This document shows, in pieces, positions 22,227 through 35,800 of a stretch of DNA of 64,000 bases (within the stretch, counting starts at the first letter, position 1; the number at the start of each line of letters is the position of its first letter). The DNA is taken from assembly GCA_050084515.1 (NCBI GenBank), contig CM114274.1, positions 37,820,001 to 37,884,000 of the forward strand, written 5' to 3'. Made by a program: the position numbers and the translations under genes. The stretch is from Blasia pusilla. Lineage: Eukaryota > Marchantiophyta > Marchantiopsida > Blasiales. Below the pieces are notes generated by a model. That model was given only the letters and a program-made list of their open reading frames with translations. It searched no databases and was not told where the DNA came from.

Positions 22227-23156
22227 ATGAGGAATTATGGGATACTACTACTAAAGGATTTCATATAGGATCTTACCCTCTATGGTGACCCATTTACATA
22301 AGAAGAAATTGAATTCAGTTGGAACTTGGTGGATGTGACGAAAACATATAATGAGTAGCATAGTGATTTAGGATGAATTTTACCATATTATGATATTGAA
22401 AAAATCCTTTTCTTTCTTAATACTCACATTCATTAAAAAAATTCTAGTCCATGAGAAATGCAACCACCAATAAAATATGAAGATGAACTTTTGTAACAAA
22501 AGACTCCATCAACTTGGTAGATTGATTGAAATTTTTCACGCTATCCGCCTTGCATTCTTGATCCCTTTGTGATCTCTTGATCACAAGAGATCACACTAGA
22601 GGGATTTATGGTTTAGTGAAACATTCTTCCGATGAATACCACCAAAATATTCACAAAAAGCTTTCCTTGGCAACTAGTCCAAGTGTTGTTAGATATTCTA
22701 TATTAGTATTTGAATCTTCCCTATTTTCATCAACGTAGGCCTTGCACCTAGGTAAATCTTTATAGCCCTCACGAGGTCACTATTAAGGAGGTTCCCAAGT
22801 GTATATGTAGGCAAGACCCTATTCCAAAAAGGCATCCAAGAAAAATTCCACAAATGAAAATAGAAATCAAACCAAATTTATGAATGAAGTTAAACAAGAA
22901 AATAACATGAAATATATAAACATAGTGTCAAATCATATGAGGAGGTCTAAAATTTGAAATAAAAGTGAGATGACAAGATGCAAACCCATGCCATTAGAAT
23001 GATATCAATTACATTTAATTATACAAAAAAAGTGTATGAATAGCCAAGTAAAATTTGGACATGATAAAAATTACCATGATATCATCTATATTATTAGTTG
23101 CTTAAAAAGTCAGAGGAAACAAACCGAAGAGACGATCAAGATGAGCACTAAGGGTA
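22227..23156. other. AT-rich spacer without a gene
   Basis: Nothing coding is recognised. At 22569-22594 there is a perfect 11-bp stem (GTGATCTCTTG / CAAGAGATCAC) around a 4-base loop. Confidence 0.5.
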
Positions 23157-23493
23157 GAGGGTTGCACATGGACAAAAAACATGTCCATGCAGGCCCATGT
23201 ACTCGTGGTTCGCATCCGAGTCCGCCCTTGGAGCCCGTCGAGCCTGTAGCGCGCACCCGGGCTGGCCAAGCCCGCGCTGGTTTTGTGGCCGGCGGACTTA
23301 GGCCCGTGCATGGAATTTGCCCATGTGCAACCCTGCTTCTCTTAGGAATCAAGGCACAAAACCGGTGCGGGCTCGAGCAGCCCGGGTGCCTATTATTAGC
23401 TAATTGAGCTGCACGGGCTCTGATGCAAGTCCTGGGTATCTCGGCGGCATGTCTGTGGACATGTCCGGACTTGTTCTTTTCTGTGCAACCTTA
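23157..23493 (+). mobile_element. hAT-like non-autonomous element, copy F
   Basis: It starts GAGGGTTGCACATGGACAAA and ends TTTTCTGTGCAACCTTA. An internal second end (CCATGTGCAACCCTG, to 23335) suggests a smaller member nested in or fused to a larger one. The core is GC-rich with AAGCCCGCG and GAGCCCGTC motifs, and GGACATGTCCGGAC palindromes precede the right end. No matching 8-bp duplication is visible. Confidence 0.65.
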
Positions 23494-26400
23494 GAGAGAA
23501 GTGCAAGTTCAAGAGGGGAAATATTTGGAAGTATTGGGTGCATACCTTCAAAAAAGGTTGGAAAGAATATTTGGGATTGAATATTTGCTATGGATTTTTA
23601 AGAGATTCTCACAATTTTCTGAAGTTTTTGAAAAAAAAATTATCTAATATTTGGTATACGCAAAATCTTGCCTGCAAAGGTTCTAGTGCTCTACCCCCTT
23701 AAAGAGAAAATCATGAGAGACAAAACGTAAAAGTATCAAGAGCCTCAAAGATGGAGGTGGAAAACAAGATCTTATCATTCCTTTCTTGCTAGCTAAATGA
23801 ATTAGCACTGAGTCACGCCCCACACTATCTCTATCTTCAAAAGTATCTCTCCCCATCCATGTCACAAAGGTATCCTTGGATCTTCATTGATCGAGAAGAA
23901 TTTCTTATTCTAGAGGTCCATAGCCAATTGAAGGCCCTAAACCTTGATGAAACATTATTCTAGTGCAAGTCGCTTGTTTGAAAAGCCAAGATATGGTAGC
24001 TTGATTCGATACCTCTCGCATAAACTTCTTACAAAGTTAAGCATCCGAAAGCTTTAAGAACCCCTTATCTAAGGGGTCTCTTAAAGTCTTCAAACCCAAC
24101 ATCCTAGCTTTCTTAACTTGAACAGTCCAAATCTTCTTAACTTGAGATTGAAGATTTCAACCATTCAAGTTAAGGAAGGTCTCATAAGAAACAAGCCATC
24201 AAATTTTTACTCCAATCCAAAAGTGGAAATAATGATATCCCAAGCTCAAGGGAAGATTCAAATAACCTCAAGTGAATTGACATATATTTATGTGGGTTTC
24301 TATTGGACTTATTATTTTTCTTTAGGATTTTGGAAATCATAATTAAGAAAACAAACATCTGACCTCTCCAAGCTTATGTGTATGTGGTGTGGATTGGGTT
24401 TGGGTATATTGACCTCGATCTAGCTACTATCTTTAATGCCTCATAATAATGTGGATTCTTAATTTAGTCAAAAGACCATCCAAAAATTATCCAGAAGAGC
24501 AAACTTCTAGTGGATATTCTAATGATTTTGAGTTTTTATCGAAGCCAAAGCACCCCTAATTCCCTAAACCGATTAGACTTGACTATTGCTTCAAGGGACA
24601 TCAAGTTCTTGGTCGTATTCTAGGATGATTGTGCAAGAGTTTTCATAACTAAATGCTACCTAGAGGACTCACCAATGGGATATATACTAGTAGGATTAGT
24701 AGCATCAATGATAAGATCAAGTTTCAACTAACATCTTCTTTGAAGAGAAGCTTACAAATGGAATGGGTAGATCTCTGAGGTTGATAGATTATTTCATTCT
24801 CTAGCCATTTAGATTGAATAAAATTTTTCCTCCTAGATTTACTTGCCATTTATCCATGTATTGACCAACATTTTAAATTACAACTACATTTAATAAGGAC
24901 TACCTACAATATCACAAATTTGAGTGTCTTGCCTCCTTCTATTCTTTGTTTGAATGGATTCCCCAATTAGATGTTGAAGAATCTAGTAAGATTAGGTGGG
25001 AGCCTCCCTTCATGTGAATTGAAGATTGCAATGCCCTTCGTCTTATTTTTGGCACCACACGGAAAAAAAATGAATCTCTATTATGCAAACGCATTTAGAC
25101 CATCTGTTGGCTTTACAAGCAGTTTACAAGCCAAAGCTCTTGATCTAAATTCAGATTGGGCATATCTCAAATCAATACACATTAGTGTTTTCTACCAAAT
25201 CACCCATCAATGATTATACTTGAACACATCTAAAGTGAACCACTTCTCTTTTCTCACCTAAAGCAACAAGAAAGTTGTTGTACGCAGAAATGGCCAATGA
25301 CGACAATGAACTCTTCCCACCATTTCTCCTATATAGAAAATAAGGAAGTCACCCACACTCATATAATAATTTACTAATGACAATTAGAACTTTAAAAAGA
25401 TAACAAAACTTAGATACTATTCCCAATCCATTCCATTCCCTTTAACTCAACCAACAGTTTTGCCACTATCTCAACTTCCATTCCTTTGTCAATTTGATTG
25501 ATATGTTTCGATTCTTTGAAGATTCAAATTTATTTTTTCTTGATGCCCAATCAACCTACCACCCCATTCACATCGACACTTGCCACACCTTTGGTGCACT
25601 CTTCACTCCCCATCTCCTTAAGCGGTTAGTCTCGCCTACTAGCATCCCCTCTTGACACTTTTCCAAGAAACACCCCTTACCAACGCCCCTAAAATGGTTA
25701 CTACAACTCCCAAGCCAACGTCCCCCCATTTGTTTCCTCCTTCATGGTTCTCTCTATTGGTTGCCAACGCGCTCTCTTAGCTTGGCGCTTGTAACCAAAC
25801 ACCCCGAGTATCCCCTACCCTCAGTGTTTGCTATTCTCTAGTGCCAAAGGGTTGACACCCTCCAAAAACATCTTGCGAGACTTTAGGGACTCTCACCATG
25901 GTTGTCCACAAGGTTGCATGGGGGAAAATTAGGAAGGGCTCTTCTATGCATAAATGTTTTCTTGCATCCCTTACTTGGGCCCTATCCTGCATCCCCCCTA
26001 CCCCTAAATAATAGGAGCTTTTCAATGAAACTCCCATATCAAGTTTTCAAGAACCTTTTATTTTAACTTTTTTTAATTTATAGCAATGGCCAATTGACAA
26101 CGAATGAATAATGAGTTGTTATGCAAGGTGGTTCCCAAGAAACAACCAAAGCTGATAGCTTTATTAGAATCATCTGAAAACTTAGGGAAAAGAGCAAATT
26201 TCATTAGGCATCAATGCATCCTTACTTGCAAGAAATTGAGTAGCTTGGGATGCTATATAGTATAAGGTTTCCACCTTTACTAATCATGCAAAGTCAAATA
26301 AGCACATAAAGCTAGCTTGGATAGCTAGCCCATGGAGGTAAGAAATTTTTGGCCAATTACAAGGCCATTGGTACATCAAATCAAATTTATGACATAGCTC

Positions 26401-26700
26401 TAATCGCGTTATTTAGGTGTGCATACTTCCTTGTGAACAAGACCATGAATTTCTCGAAGTTTGTAGTTAAATGTACGTTAATGTATTTTGTGAATGAATC
26501 TATCACTAAAGATCTTTACTGAGATGAGAAAAATCCTAGCGAAATGTAGTTTTTTAAAGGCCATATTTTGTTGAAAGTAAATCTTACTAGACTCTAGAAC
26601 TTCATCCTTCACCCTTCCTTAGAATTCTTATTGAAAAGTCCATTCATTGAGGTGGATGGGAGGTCCTGGCGGGACGGGACCGGACGATATTCGTGACTAG
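23494..26700. other. AT-rich region without a recognisable gene
   Basis: Only short frames exist, for example plus 24118-24342 and plus 24971-25213, none with a recognised motif. The stretch 25540-25830 is more C-rich but gives no identifiable product. It is probably degraded repeat DNA. Confidence 0.45.
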
Positions 26701-26779
26701 ACATTATGTCATGTGAGCAGCATTCATAGAAGAAGGTTAAGTAGAGTGTTGTTTCCTATGATTTCTCCCATGTGATAAT

Positions 26780-27064
26780 AGCACATTTACTCGTTTAAGG
26801 CATTTTGTTGCACATAGGACAAACCTAGCTTGCAACTCTCATAACAACGAACGAAACTCCATTTCCACAAAATTGGACTCAATTCTTAATCTTGTAGTGA
26901 ATTACTTCAAGAGGTCTTTCAAGAAGAAAGTTTTCCTAGCATCACTTCAAGAAAAGTTAAATGAATCTCAACTAGTTATGAAAACGTATCATAGGATATA
27001 TACAATGGTTGTCTTGTTCATAACTTGGCAAGTTCTCATTCTACTTTTCAGTGATTTGCTTTAA
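26780..27064 (+). pseudogene. Possible hAT-type transposase remnant
   Basis: One frame reads RHFVAHRTNLACNS, then LDSILNLVVNYFKRSFKKKV with a following amphipathic segment. A pattern of (C/V)AHRTNLA followed about 20 residues later by a YFxxSxKK segment is typical of hAT/TTF-type transposases around the middle of the catalytic region. Only about 90 residues can be followed and no catalytic acids are identified. The assignment rests on motif resemblance. Confidence 0.35.
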
Positions 27065-28126
27065 TATATGTTGACATACTGTTGGGATATAACCCCTTCA
27101 TAAAATGACGAAAAATGCTACAAATTGATATAAAAAGTTAAGATCATTCCAAATTATCTATTATTTATATTTTTGGGCAACATTCATTCTTTGCTTGATT
27201 ACTGCTCATAGCAAGATATATTCAAAAAAGTTGTACAAATTTTTTGAAGTTAGTAATATTGACACGATCTTTGGTTCTCATATTTCTTTTATTATAGTCA
27301 TGAATTTGTGATGGAAACTCGTGATTTGAATGCATCTACATTTTTAGAGGACACATGTACACGAGACTTCACATTCAAACTACTAGACTTTGGACCCTTG
27401 GGTGGCTAAGACGTATGTAGTCCAAGATTAGAGGGAGTAAGTTCCATAACATAAAAATGTTGAGGATTTCACAACCAAGGATTTAGAAGTTGGTCTATTA
27501 TTTAAGAAGAATTATGTTGAAAGAACTTGTAAAGTCATTTTAGAGACAACAATCTCATTGGTCTAATGAGAATACTTAACCCTTGCACATGCCTTCTTGG
27601 CAAGTATGATTAATTAGTTGGGGATTTAAAGAATTAGAAGAGTTATGTGAGTTACTATTGAGGGGGGAAGGGGTGGGGCATTTGCAACCATCTATCATAA
27701 ATAAACACTAATACTCTCAAGAAAGAATTCTTATCATTCAAGTTAATGGCAACAACAAAGTGAAAGGTTCATAATTTCAAGGAATTGTGGGAAATCTTGA
27801 GTTGAATTCCATCTTTACAATTTAATGCAAGTTTGTAAATTTACTGGTTTTGCTTATATTGCAAGGGTCCAATGTATTAGACATTGCCATATGTGAGAGA
27901 ACATTATAAAGAGCAAGTCTAAGAATAGACTAGGCACTAAAAATCTAGATGTAGTTCTAATCAATGCTTTAGGAGTTGCTACAAACTAGCATTAATTACG
28001 AAGACATACTTGGATGAATATGTAGTTGAGTGGAAAATTTTTGCAAGCTTCCTATTTGCTTATTGTGCTAAATATATTTCTCCTCAAGTAGAATTTTGAT
28101 CCCTTGTACCATCTAGTGATTGTCAT
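27065..28126. other. AT-rich spacer without a gene
   Basis: No frame or motif of note was seen between the transposase remnant and the gene island. Confidence 0.45.
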
Positions 28127-28648
28127 TTGTGTATCTCTCTTCTAGATTTAGAACCCTTTAGAATACTTAAGAGCCTTAGAGCTCTAAATATTATAAAAGA
28201 AAATCCTTGGCTCCCATTGGTGGGGAGGTATGGCCTAATTCAACTAACCCAGATTTCCTCTCCCTATGGCGACAAGAGAATTCCGTCCCGTACCACTTCC
28301 ACAGTTCTTTCGACCCAAATTTCTCTGTACCGGGAAAAACGATCTTCATTTGGGAAAGATTCCTACAGACTTTCCGGTGCAGTCATCGACGTGATTGTGG
28401 GGTACAGAGTACTTGAAGCACCAACACCTTTCTTGAGCGAGACGCCACTTTTCTTTTCTCCAGCCAACCACAACTACCAGAGCACTGCTTCGAGGTCGTG
28501 TCAACTTTTCTCAGGCGATCACCAACCAACCACCACCAGGACACACTTCTTCAGGTCATCAGGACAAGGCTTTAACCTCCAAATTCGAATGTACTCTCAG
28601 AAAGGGTATCAACTGGTCCAATTGCAAGAATTTCCAGTCACACGTTGA
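28127..28648 (+). CDS. Unidentified open frame at the edge of the gene island
   Basis: A 173-residue frame (start MCISLLDLEPFRILKSLRAL) is rich in Ser, Thr and Pro and contains no motif I can name. A second plus-strand frame (28207-28416, start MAPIGGEVWPNSTNPDFLSL) overlaps it. They may be 5' exons or leader of the better frame at 28778-29197. Composition shifts away from AT-rich DNA here. Confidence 0.25.
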   Translation: MCISLLDLEPFRILKSLRALNIIKENPWLPLVGRYGLIQLTQISSPYGDKRIPSRTTSTVLSTQISLYREKRSSFGKDSYRLSGAVIDVIVGYRVLEAPTPFLSETPLFFSPANHNYQSTASRSCQLFSGDHQPTTTRTHFFRSSGQGFNLQIRMYSQKGYQLVQLQEFPVTR

Positions 28649-28777
28649 TACCAGATCCTCTGTCCTTTCCACTACTTTACGACAGACGTTCGCACGGTGT
28701 TCCTTCGCCGATGGACTCAAGAAAAGGTCTAAGAATTCTGACTCCATGTAGCTTCCGTATTACATTGAGTCCACAGG

Positions 28778-29197
28778 ATGGCGATGTTTTCACGTCCGCA
28801 ATTCCCATTTCCTCCGTCGGTTTTCCCGAATGCGCACAGTAACAATCCTAGTTTTAAATTCATCTCCAAGGTTATTATGAAAGATGTTGAAGTGCAGAAA
28901 GCACATATACGTTCTGACATAAGACGTGAAAGCTCAGATCGATACAGCCTCCAGATTGAGAAGACGTTTTATAGTGGAGTGTTGGAATTTGATGTAATTT
29001 TTCTGACACGTGATGGTGCTGGTCAACAGATCTGTGATCGAGACGTGCATATCAAGCATGAATTCCTGGAGACTGCAAGTACATTCAAGGGGTACTTAAA
29101 GCGCAAGAATCAGCGAGCTCGGACTGTGAGAACATACAAGGTAGCCGGTTACGTGAAGGGAAACCAGGTTGCCTTCGAAGACACGACGCTGAATTGA
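28778..29197 (+). CDS. Putative small protein or terminal exon, unknown function
   Basis: A 139-residue frame starts MAMFSRPQFPFPPSVFPNAH. After a Pro-rich start it becomes a well-mixed, mostly polar sequence: VIMKDVEVQKAHIRSD, YSLQIEKTFYSGVLEFDVIF, then a basic stretch YLKRKNQRARTVRTYKVAGY. The alternating hydrophobic pattern suggests beta strands. I do not recognise the family. It lies 664 bp from, and convergent with, the GMC-hydrolase gene. It could be the last exon of a gene that includes the frames from 28127. Confidence 0.4.
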   Translation: MAMFSRPQFPFPPSVFPNAHSNNPSFKFISKVIMKDVEVQKAHIRSDIRRESSDRYSLQIEKTFYSGVLEFDVIFLTRDGAGQQICDRDVHIKHEFLETASTFKGYLKRKNQRARTVRTYKVAGYVKGNQVAFEDTTLN

Positions 29198-29861
29198 TTC
29201 GAGTGAAGGTTTTGGAATCTCTGATATAGAACTTGTCCGGTCCGATAGATGTCCAGAAACATCCACAGCAGACACCGAAAACGTCCTTCGTCAACGAGCG
29301 AAACTACGACCGAGAAACGTTAATTCGAAGTCTCCGAGATCTCCCAACCGGTGTGGTGTAACCGCGATGAGATCCCGAAGGACCTGGCTCTCTTCGAGAA
29401 GACGCACGCTAGACACACTAGTGTGATAAATGTAGCTCAGTTCTAGGAAGTGACTCATGTCTCACGCACCATATTCGACGCGTCTCTACAAGGTCGCGGA
29501 GAGTTTATGTTGCGGTGATCATCTTGGAGGCCGCTGGTGAGACTATTATAAGTTTGCTTGTTCACATTCTTCGTTTTTAAAACTTTTCCCTTTATATACT
29601 TCAAAAGTAATCGGATCAATTCACGAAAATTTGCCCGAAACCCATGTACACTTCATGGGATGTGGGGTGTGGGCCTGGAAAAGAGAACCCTTGAAACATG
29701 TATGTCAAGAAGATGGACCGCTGTAGATGAATATAAAAATTCCTCGATGTTCTGTGTGTAGTACAAGTGACAAAACCGTGTCTATATTACAATTTCGTAT
29801 ATTGCGCAAGAATAATGGATCTTTGCGTTGTTTCTCTATTCATGCGCAGATGAAGGAACTG

Positions 29862-32800
29862 TCAAATTGTAATAAAATACATCAACACTCTCAAAAGTGC
29901 TGTGAAGATCCCCACAAGGATGCATAACCTCAAGAAACTGTTCCTCGGTTGATCCATTTCCCACTCCTGTAGCTGTTGCTGACTCTTTCCTGGGGAGAGA
30001 TGTCGTCCCTCTCTCACTCGCTCCAGATGCTCAAGAATGTATGGGAAAACATGGGTGCTGGAGTTTTCACCAATCAGCAAATCCGAGTGGCCATACTCCG
30101 GGATACTAACTCGATTGTGCACAAAGTTTGGATGATGCTTGTTCATGAACTCGTACGCCAGTCTACCAGTTTCTTGAGTCACCAAAAGCTCCTTGCCTCC
30201 ACTGATGTAGGTGGTGGCCGTAGCCAGTCTTTCTGGGTGGGATAAGTAGGACTCCTGTCCAGAAGCATCAACCAGATGGCCCTTGAGAATAATTCGTCGA
30301 AGGTGAGTCATGCCGCACATGGGAAAGATGGGGGGAACTGTGTAGTTCTTGTGTGCTGAAGGAGTGACATTCGTGTGCCAAAAGGCGTTGCCGAAAACTC
30401 CAGAGAACGCCGAGCAACAGTCGTGGGTGCACAACTCCACTTTAGGGATCAGACGAGCTATGAATCTGAGCAACCGATGGCGGAATCCGTCCTCAGAGTT
30501 CTCGTGGGTTCGAAAATTTGTGTTCTTGCCCAGGATAGCCAGTGAAATCTGCAGCACAGCGAGCATTGCTCGTCAGTTCACACAAGCACAGAGCTACTCT
30601 CGTATTTCTTTCATTCCGTCATTTTCAAAGTCGATCCAATTCTTCTTTGTGCCTTGCTCTCTTCCCAAGAGGTAGAGGATTGGTTCGCCAGTTCCATAGA
30701 ATTCGCGAACCAATCTACCAAAGATACTAAGGAACGCAAGAGCATTTCATTTCGAGGTAAGACTACTCTATGAGCCTGACTCAATATTCTCGTCGATGCA
30801 TAGAGAGATTAAGTTCCTTCCGGAAAATTAAACAAAGCGGCGAACCAGTTTCAGGAGACACCAGCCAGGAAGTTCAACAGCGAGTGTGTCCGGAAGAAAT
30901 CTCACCGGAATGAGCGGTAGGATGAGCTTGACCATGGCGGATTTGGTCACGCGGAAGAACATGGAGGAATTCGTGCAGAGGATGGATGCGACTTTGGAAA
31001 TGGGAATATATCCACCCAAGACGGCCATGTGTATGTGCACTCCTCCGATACAGTGAGCCACTACGTGCACAGGCGAGACCTCCCCTCGAACCTTCTCGAT
31101 CGTCTTCATCACTGAAGCAAAACCACCAACCACGTCGTCAGTTTCAGAGCCGAACCTGCAGATTGATGCTCATCCTTTCTTCGCTTTCATTAGTGTTCTT
31201 CACCCGTAGAATCTCAGTGAGCTCCAAGATCCAATGTCCCCCGAGATACAAATGGTGGCTCAGAAAAAAAAAAGCCAAGCTAAGTGCATAATACCAATGT
31301 TGGCACAAGAAATGACTTCAAACCAATGGTAGGGTAGGGAAGAAATGAGAAGGCTCTCGAATGCAGACTGATTCTGTCGAGATCGGAATGTAATAAGGTC
31401 TGTTTATTGCGCCAAAACACTTGGAATTGACGTGGCGTTCTAATGGAAGGGATTTCGTTCGATCAGTCTTGCTGGCATGCAACAGCGAAGGGAAGACTTA
31501 TTGCTCTACTTGCAGAAGATGAGAAGTTGCATCAGTGAGAAATTTGGATAAGGAGAATCTCGGAGCTACCTACCAGCAGGGATATCGTATTTGGCTATGT
31601 CGTCAAGATTGAATTGCTTGTCGACGATATTGACTGGATGTAGCCTCGAATTGAACAACCATGGTTCATACCCATTTCGCAATAAAGTGCGCACTAGATC
31701 CGTTGGTTCGGTGGGGAGCCAGTAGCTTTCTGTAGAATGACCGTTTAGTAACAGCACCACGCTGGACGATGTAGTTTCGGATCTTTTCTCCGTGCGCCGC
31801 TGCTGATGACTTGTTCCACAAACCCATTGCATGGCAGTTACCGTGCCTCCATCCTCTGTTCATACCATGTTCCCCAATTTTGTCCGTGTCAGTACGGGCC
31901 ACTCCAAACTGTCTTGAGAACATTGCTAGGAGTTTCAGCAAAAATGATTGCGAGCTCTTTTATTCCAGAGACGCAATCGCTGCTGTCTTGAGTAAACATT
32001 GCAAGAAAAAAAAATCCGTTGCAAGCTCTTTAAGGGTCGCAACTCAGAGCTGCCCATTGAAAGCCTTATCGAAAGATAGATCGACGAGAGATTTGCAAAG
32101 TGATCCATTTACACCCAAGAACTAATTGGCAGCAAGGTGCGGGTTGTGGTATACCTGTGGTGAACTTATGTAGGATATGCTGAGGACATAGATCCGTTTG
32201 CGACAGAGCACTCCGACGCCGCAGTGGTAGATTCACCGGATTCGTGAGTTCTCGAGGTAGCCTGAGCAAATAAGTCCTCACCAAACTCGCTACCAGAAGC
32301 TTCAAAAACAAGAATTTATTTGCTCCTCGCAGCGTCACGGCAGCTTTCACGAGTCCCGGCAAGCTCACGTTCATGGTACCTTCGAAACTGGGATACTCTA
32401 AGGGCTCGCTCATCTCTTTGCGAGGCCTGGCCTGTGGTACGTTTGGACCAGCCACACTCGGACCAATTTTGGCCACCGGCCCCCGGATCTGTTGGAGCTT
32501 GACGTGCAATGTGGTTGACTCTTGCCAACCCAACAAGCAGCCAAGAAACGGACGCATTTCCTTCTTCCCATCCAGCATGTACCTGCGTTTCGGATGGCGA
32601 TGTCAGTGGCATGCACAATTTCCGCGGGAATCACAGCAGAAATGCTGGCATGGTCAAAGCCATTTTGAATGATAACTCTCGAAACACAAGTTCATGAAGC
32701 AGTTGGTTGTCGAATACACGAGAGGCAAACTCACCTGGCGCCGGTGGCGGAAGCAAGAAGGAGATGGTAGTGCATGTACTGAGTGTAGGGACTGCGAGAA

Positions 32801-35800
32801 TCCACCCAGCACATGTCCACGCAGCCGTCTACAATATGCAGAACCTCGGGGTCCACGAGTGGCGCCACCAAGGTTCCTCCAACACGGCCCCTCAGAAACC
32901 TGTGCGAGTCCCCGAAACTCGCACCGCTCCTCGAAATGCACTCACGGTCCTTGTCGCCATGATCGCTCCCGGCTCCCATGTGCATCACTACGCGCAGCTC
33001 GCAAGAGAATCCCGCCAACCGGCCTCGTAGCGTCTCTCGCACTATCAAAGTCTCCTGCGTTGGACCAAAGGATTCACAGAGTTTAAGACAGAGAGAAGAG
33101 TTCTGGAATTGAAGCCGTCAATCAGAATCGGATTTCGATGCTAAGAAAAAGCTACCATGTGCCGGATTCGTACCCGATGTCACTTAACTATCATCGGAGT
33201 TGCTCGCGTGCACTCTACATATCTTATCTTCTTATCTTGTTATCACCTTGACCGAGTTCTGTTTGTTTTCTCAAGCTGATAGATCCTCGATTCCACCGTT
33301 CTGGGCAGTTACCACGATATTCCAGCTAAATCGTGTTCGGAGTCTCTCGATGCCCGATTGGCATCGCAGACTCGAGCTGAGGTTAACTTTACTGGACGAT
33401 CTGCGACAGTAATCTTTGCAGCTGAGAAGAAGATGAGAGCTCTAATTGATTGATTCATGACCGTTGAGAGTTCGCGGGTGAATGATACGTACCGGAATGC
33501 GTTGGGCGTCGACGAGAGATCGACTCTTATGGGTCCGCTCGCGAGCATCGGGCGCAAGCTGCATCTGGCTAGGCATGAACCTGATCTGCGATGCCCCTGC
33601 CACCGGTGCCGAAACCCTGAAGTGATTCATGTGACGCGCGCGCTCTTGGCTGAAGACGGTGGCGTTGCGTACCGCAGCGGCGGCTACTCGTTCAGAGACG
33701 GTGGTGATGGTGCCGGAGGGATTGACGCCGATCGGGCAAGGAATCAGCGACCCATCGCACACGTACAATCCCGGATGCTTGCCAGGGATGCTGGTTCCAT
33801 CCGTTGAATTCGAATGATCCAGGAATTCGCAGTTGAAGACTTCACCTTCCGGATCCGCCACACCTTCCATGGGACTGTGCGCAGCGTTGCAGCCGCCGAG
33901 AAGATGCACGGCCATGCTGCGGTATCGGGACAGGAAGATCTGCGCACGAATTCGCTTCGCAAGCCTATTGCACGCCGCGATCTTCTTCGGCAGGCTCAGG
34001 TCACGAGAACCTCTGAAGCGCAGGCGACCGCTGGATTTGTCAAGACTGATTTCTCCGTCGCCTTCGTCGTACCCCATCATATTCAGCGTCAACGTCTCGC
34101 TGTCCGCCGTCTGCGCCCACACCTTCAACTGGTTCCATAGGATATCGAGAAGGTTCCATCTCATGGCCGCAGAACCGTACGTCCAGAATCTGAAGAAGAA
34201 ATAGGGGACGTTCTTCGGAGTGGTGCATCCCTGCGCCAAGAAATCAATCACCCAAGACTTCCTTATCAGACCGAGTTCCTTCTCTTCTTAACGCTTCTAG
34301 CGATCGTTGAGGCCAACCCACTAGCTGGAAAACAAAGCGGACCCAGCAGATTAGTTTCATCGATCACGGAGATCTGGCTCCGTAGAATTACTGGATTTCA
34401 TCCGGTCACGATTATTCGATCGAATTCTTCGCCAGAAGGTAAGATTGGATGTCGGACTCAGAATTCGCAATTGGACCTCACGAAGCGAGCAAATCCAACA
34501 CACTAGGCGAGCTGAGCTAGTGATGCGCGAGCCTCGACACAGCTTTCCCAGACTCGAAAACAGTGACTACAATTCAGTTACTACCGTTATATCCATACAA
34601 TTGACTCATGACCGGTTTATTTTTTATTCCACCTTTAATGAGACTCGTACCGATGGCAAGTTACAGTGATCCTCATAACGAAAGCGAGCTCGTTGGCTTC
34701 GACTTTCTGAACCATCCCGATGGTTTTGAACACAAGGCCTGGTGCGTCATCAGTTCAGATGCGACCAATGGCTTGAATCATGTACGTAGACGTGATCCTG
34801 CCATGAAATTAGGAGCACCATAAATTGATGATTATTTGATTGAGGTCTTCACGATCATAGTGGCATGTGAGGCACAGCTTAAGATTTGTGTGCGAAATGA
34901 AGCGGGAGCTCAAAATGGAACCTGGATTGTGAAACCGGCCGATGAGGTGTAGGAGTTGCAGATGGCCGGCCCTGGGCGCTGAGGACTCGGAGTGTTGGCG
35001 AAGTCGACGCTGTCCATTCCAACTCCTCTGGTGGGCGCCCTCGTACCAGACACAAAAGCAATGTTGTTTCCATTGCAGCTCACTCCCTTGCCAAGTCTGT
35101 CGGAGAGCCTTAGCCCTCGTTGCCTCGATCGCAACAGTATCTCTGTCGTCCCGAGCGATCCCGCTGCACGAAGGAATTCAGACAAGCAAGCACATGCAGA
35201 CCGATCCCATGTGACGTAAGTAAGAGTCCATCAGAGGAAGAGGTCGAATTTCGAATCATCGCTAGAACTTCTATATTTAATGACACTGTCCCATATCCCA
35301 TCTGCTTCCCGACTTGACAAGAGGAACTTTGAGCAGTAGAGGTCTACATCTCGAGACGGTGAATCTTACGATGTGCACTAATAGTTCTTGCATTGATGGG
35401 CCTCGAATTATAACACCGAGTTCTCCAGCTTTTGACATTCGCTTGAGACCAACTTCTAGTGCACAAATGAGATATCAAAAGTTGTGGACCACAGTTTGCC
35501 CCCTTTCCCACTCACATGTTGAATACATGTTTTTAAAGAATACATAACTAAGCGGTTATGTGCGCCGGAATCGAGGCTCCATCGAGCATGTCAACGCGTT
35601 GAGTCGCCCGGCAGTACTAGAGCACTGGTTGAAAAGTTATCCCAGTAAATTGGACCACAAGCTTGCTAGCTATGCAGCTAAGGACGCGATATTAAAATTT
35701 AATGAGGGCTTACCTGCGAGAATAACATGATCTGCTGATAGATAGTTCGCTTCGTCAAAGTAAACCCTCCATCTCCTCGAAATATGTGCAGTGTGACCCT

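Noticed and set aside
22569-22594. Perfect 11-bp stem-loop as a possible terminator or regulatory site
   Set aside because: Isolated in AT-rich noncoding DNA of a eukaryotic genome, with no gene next to it; short palindromes are expected by chance over 64 kb.
26640-28126. Complete hAT transposase gene supplying the non-autonomous family
   Set aside because: Only about 90 residues show hAT-like pattern, with no terminal CAAGGTTGCA ends around it; linkage to the family is not supported.
32694-33086. Plus-strand frames of 100-130 residues over 32-33 kb
   Set aside because: They are antisense shadows of exon 6 of the GMC-hydrolase gene and show no domain.
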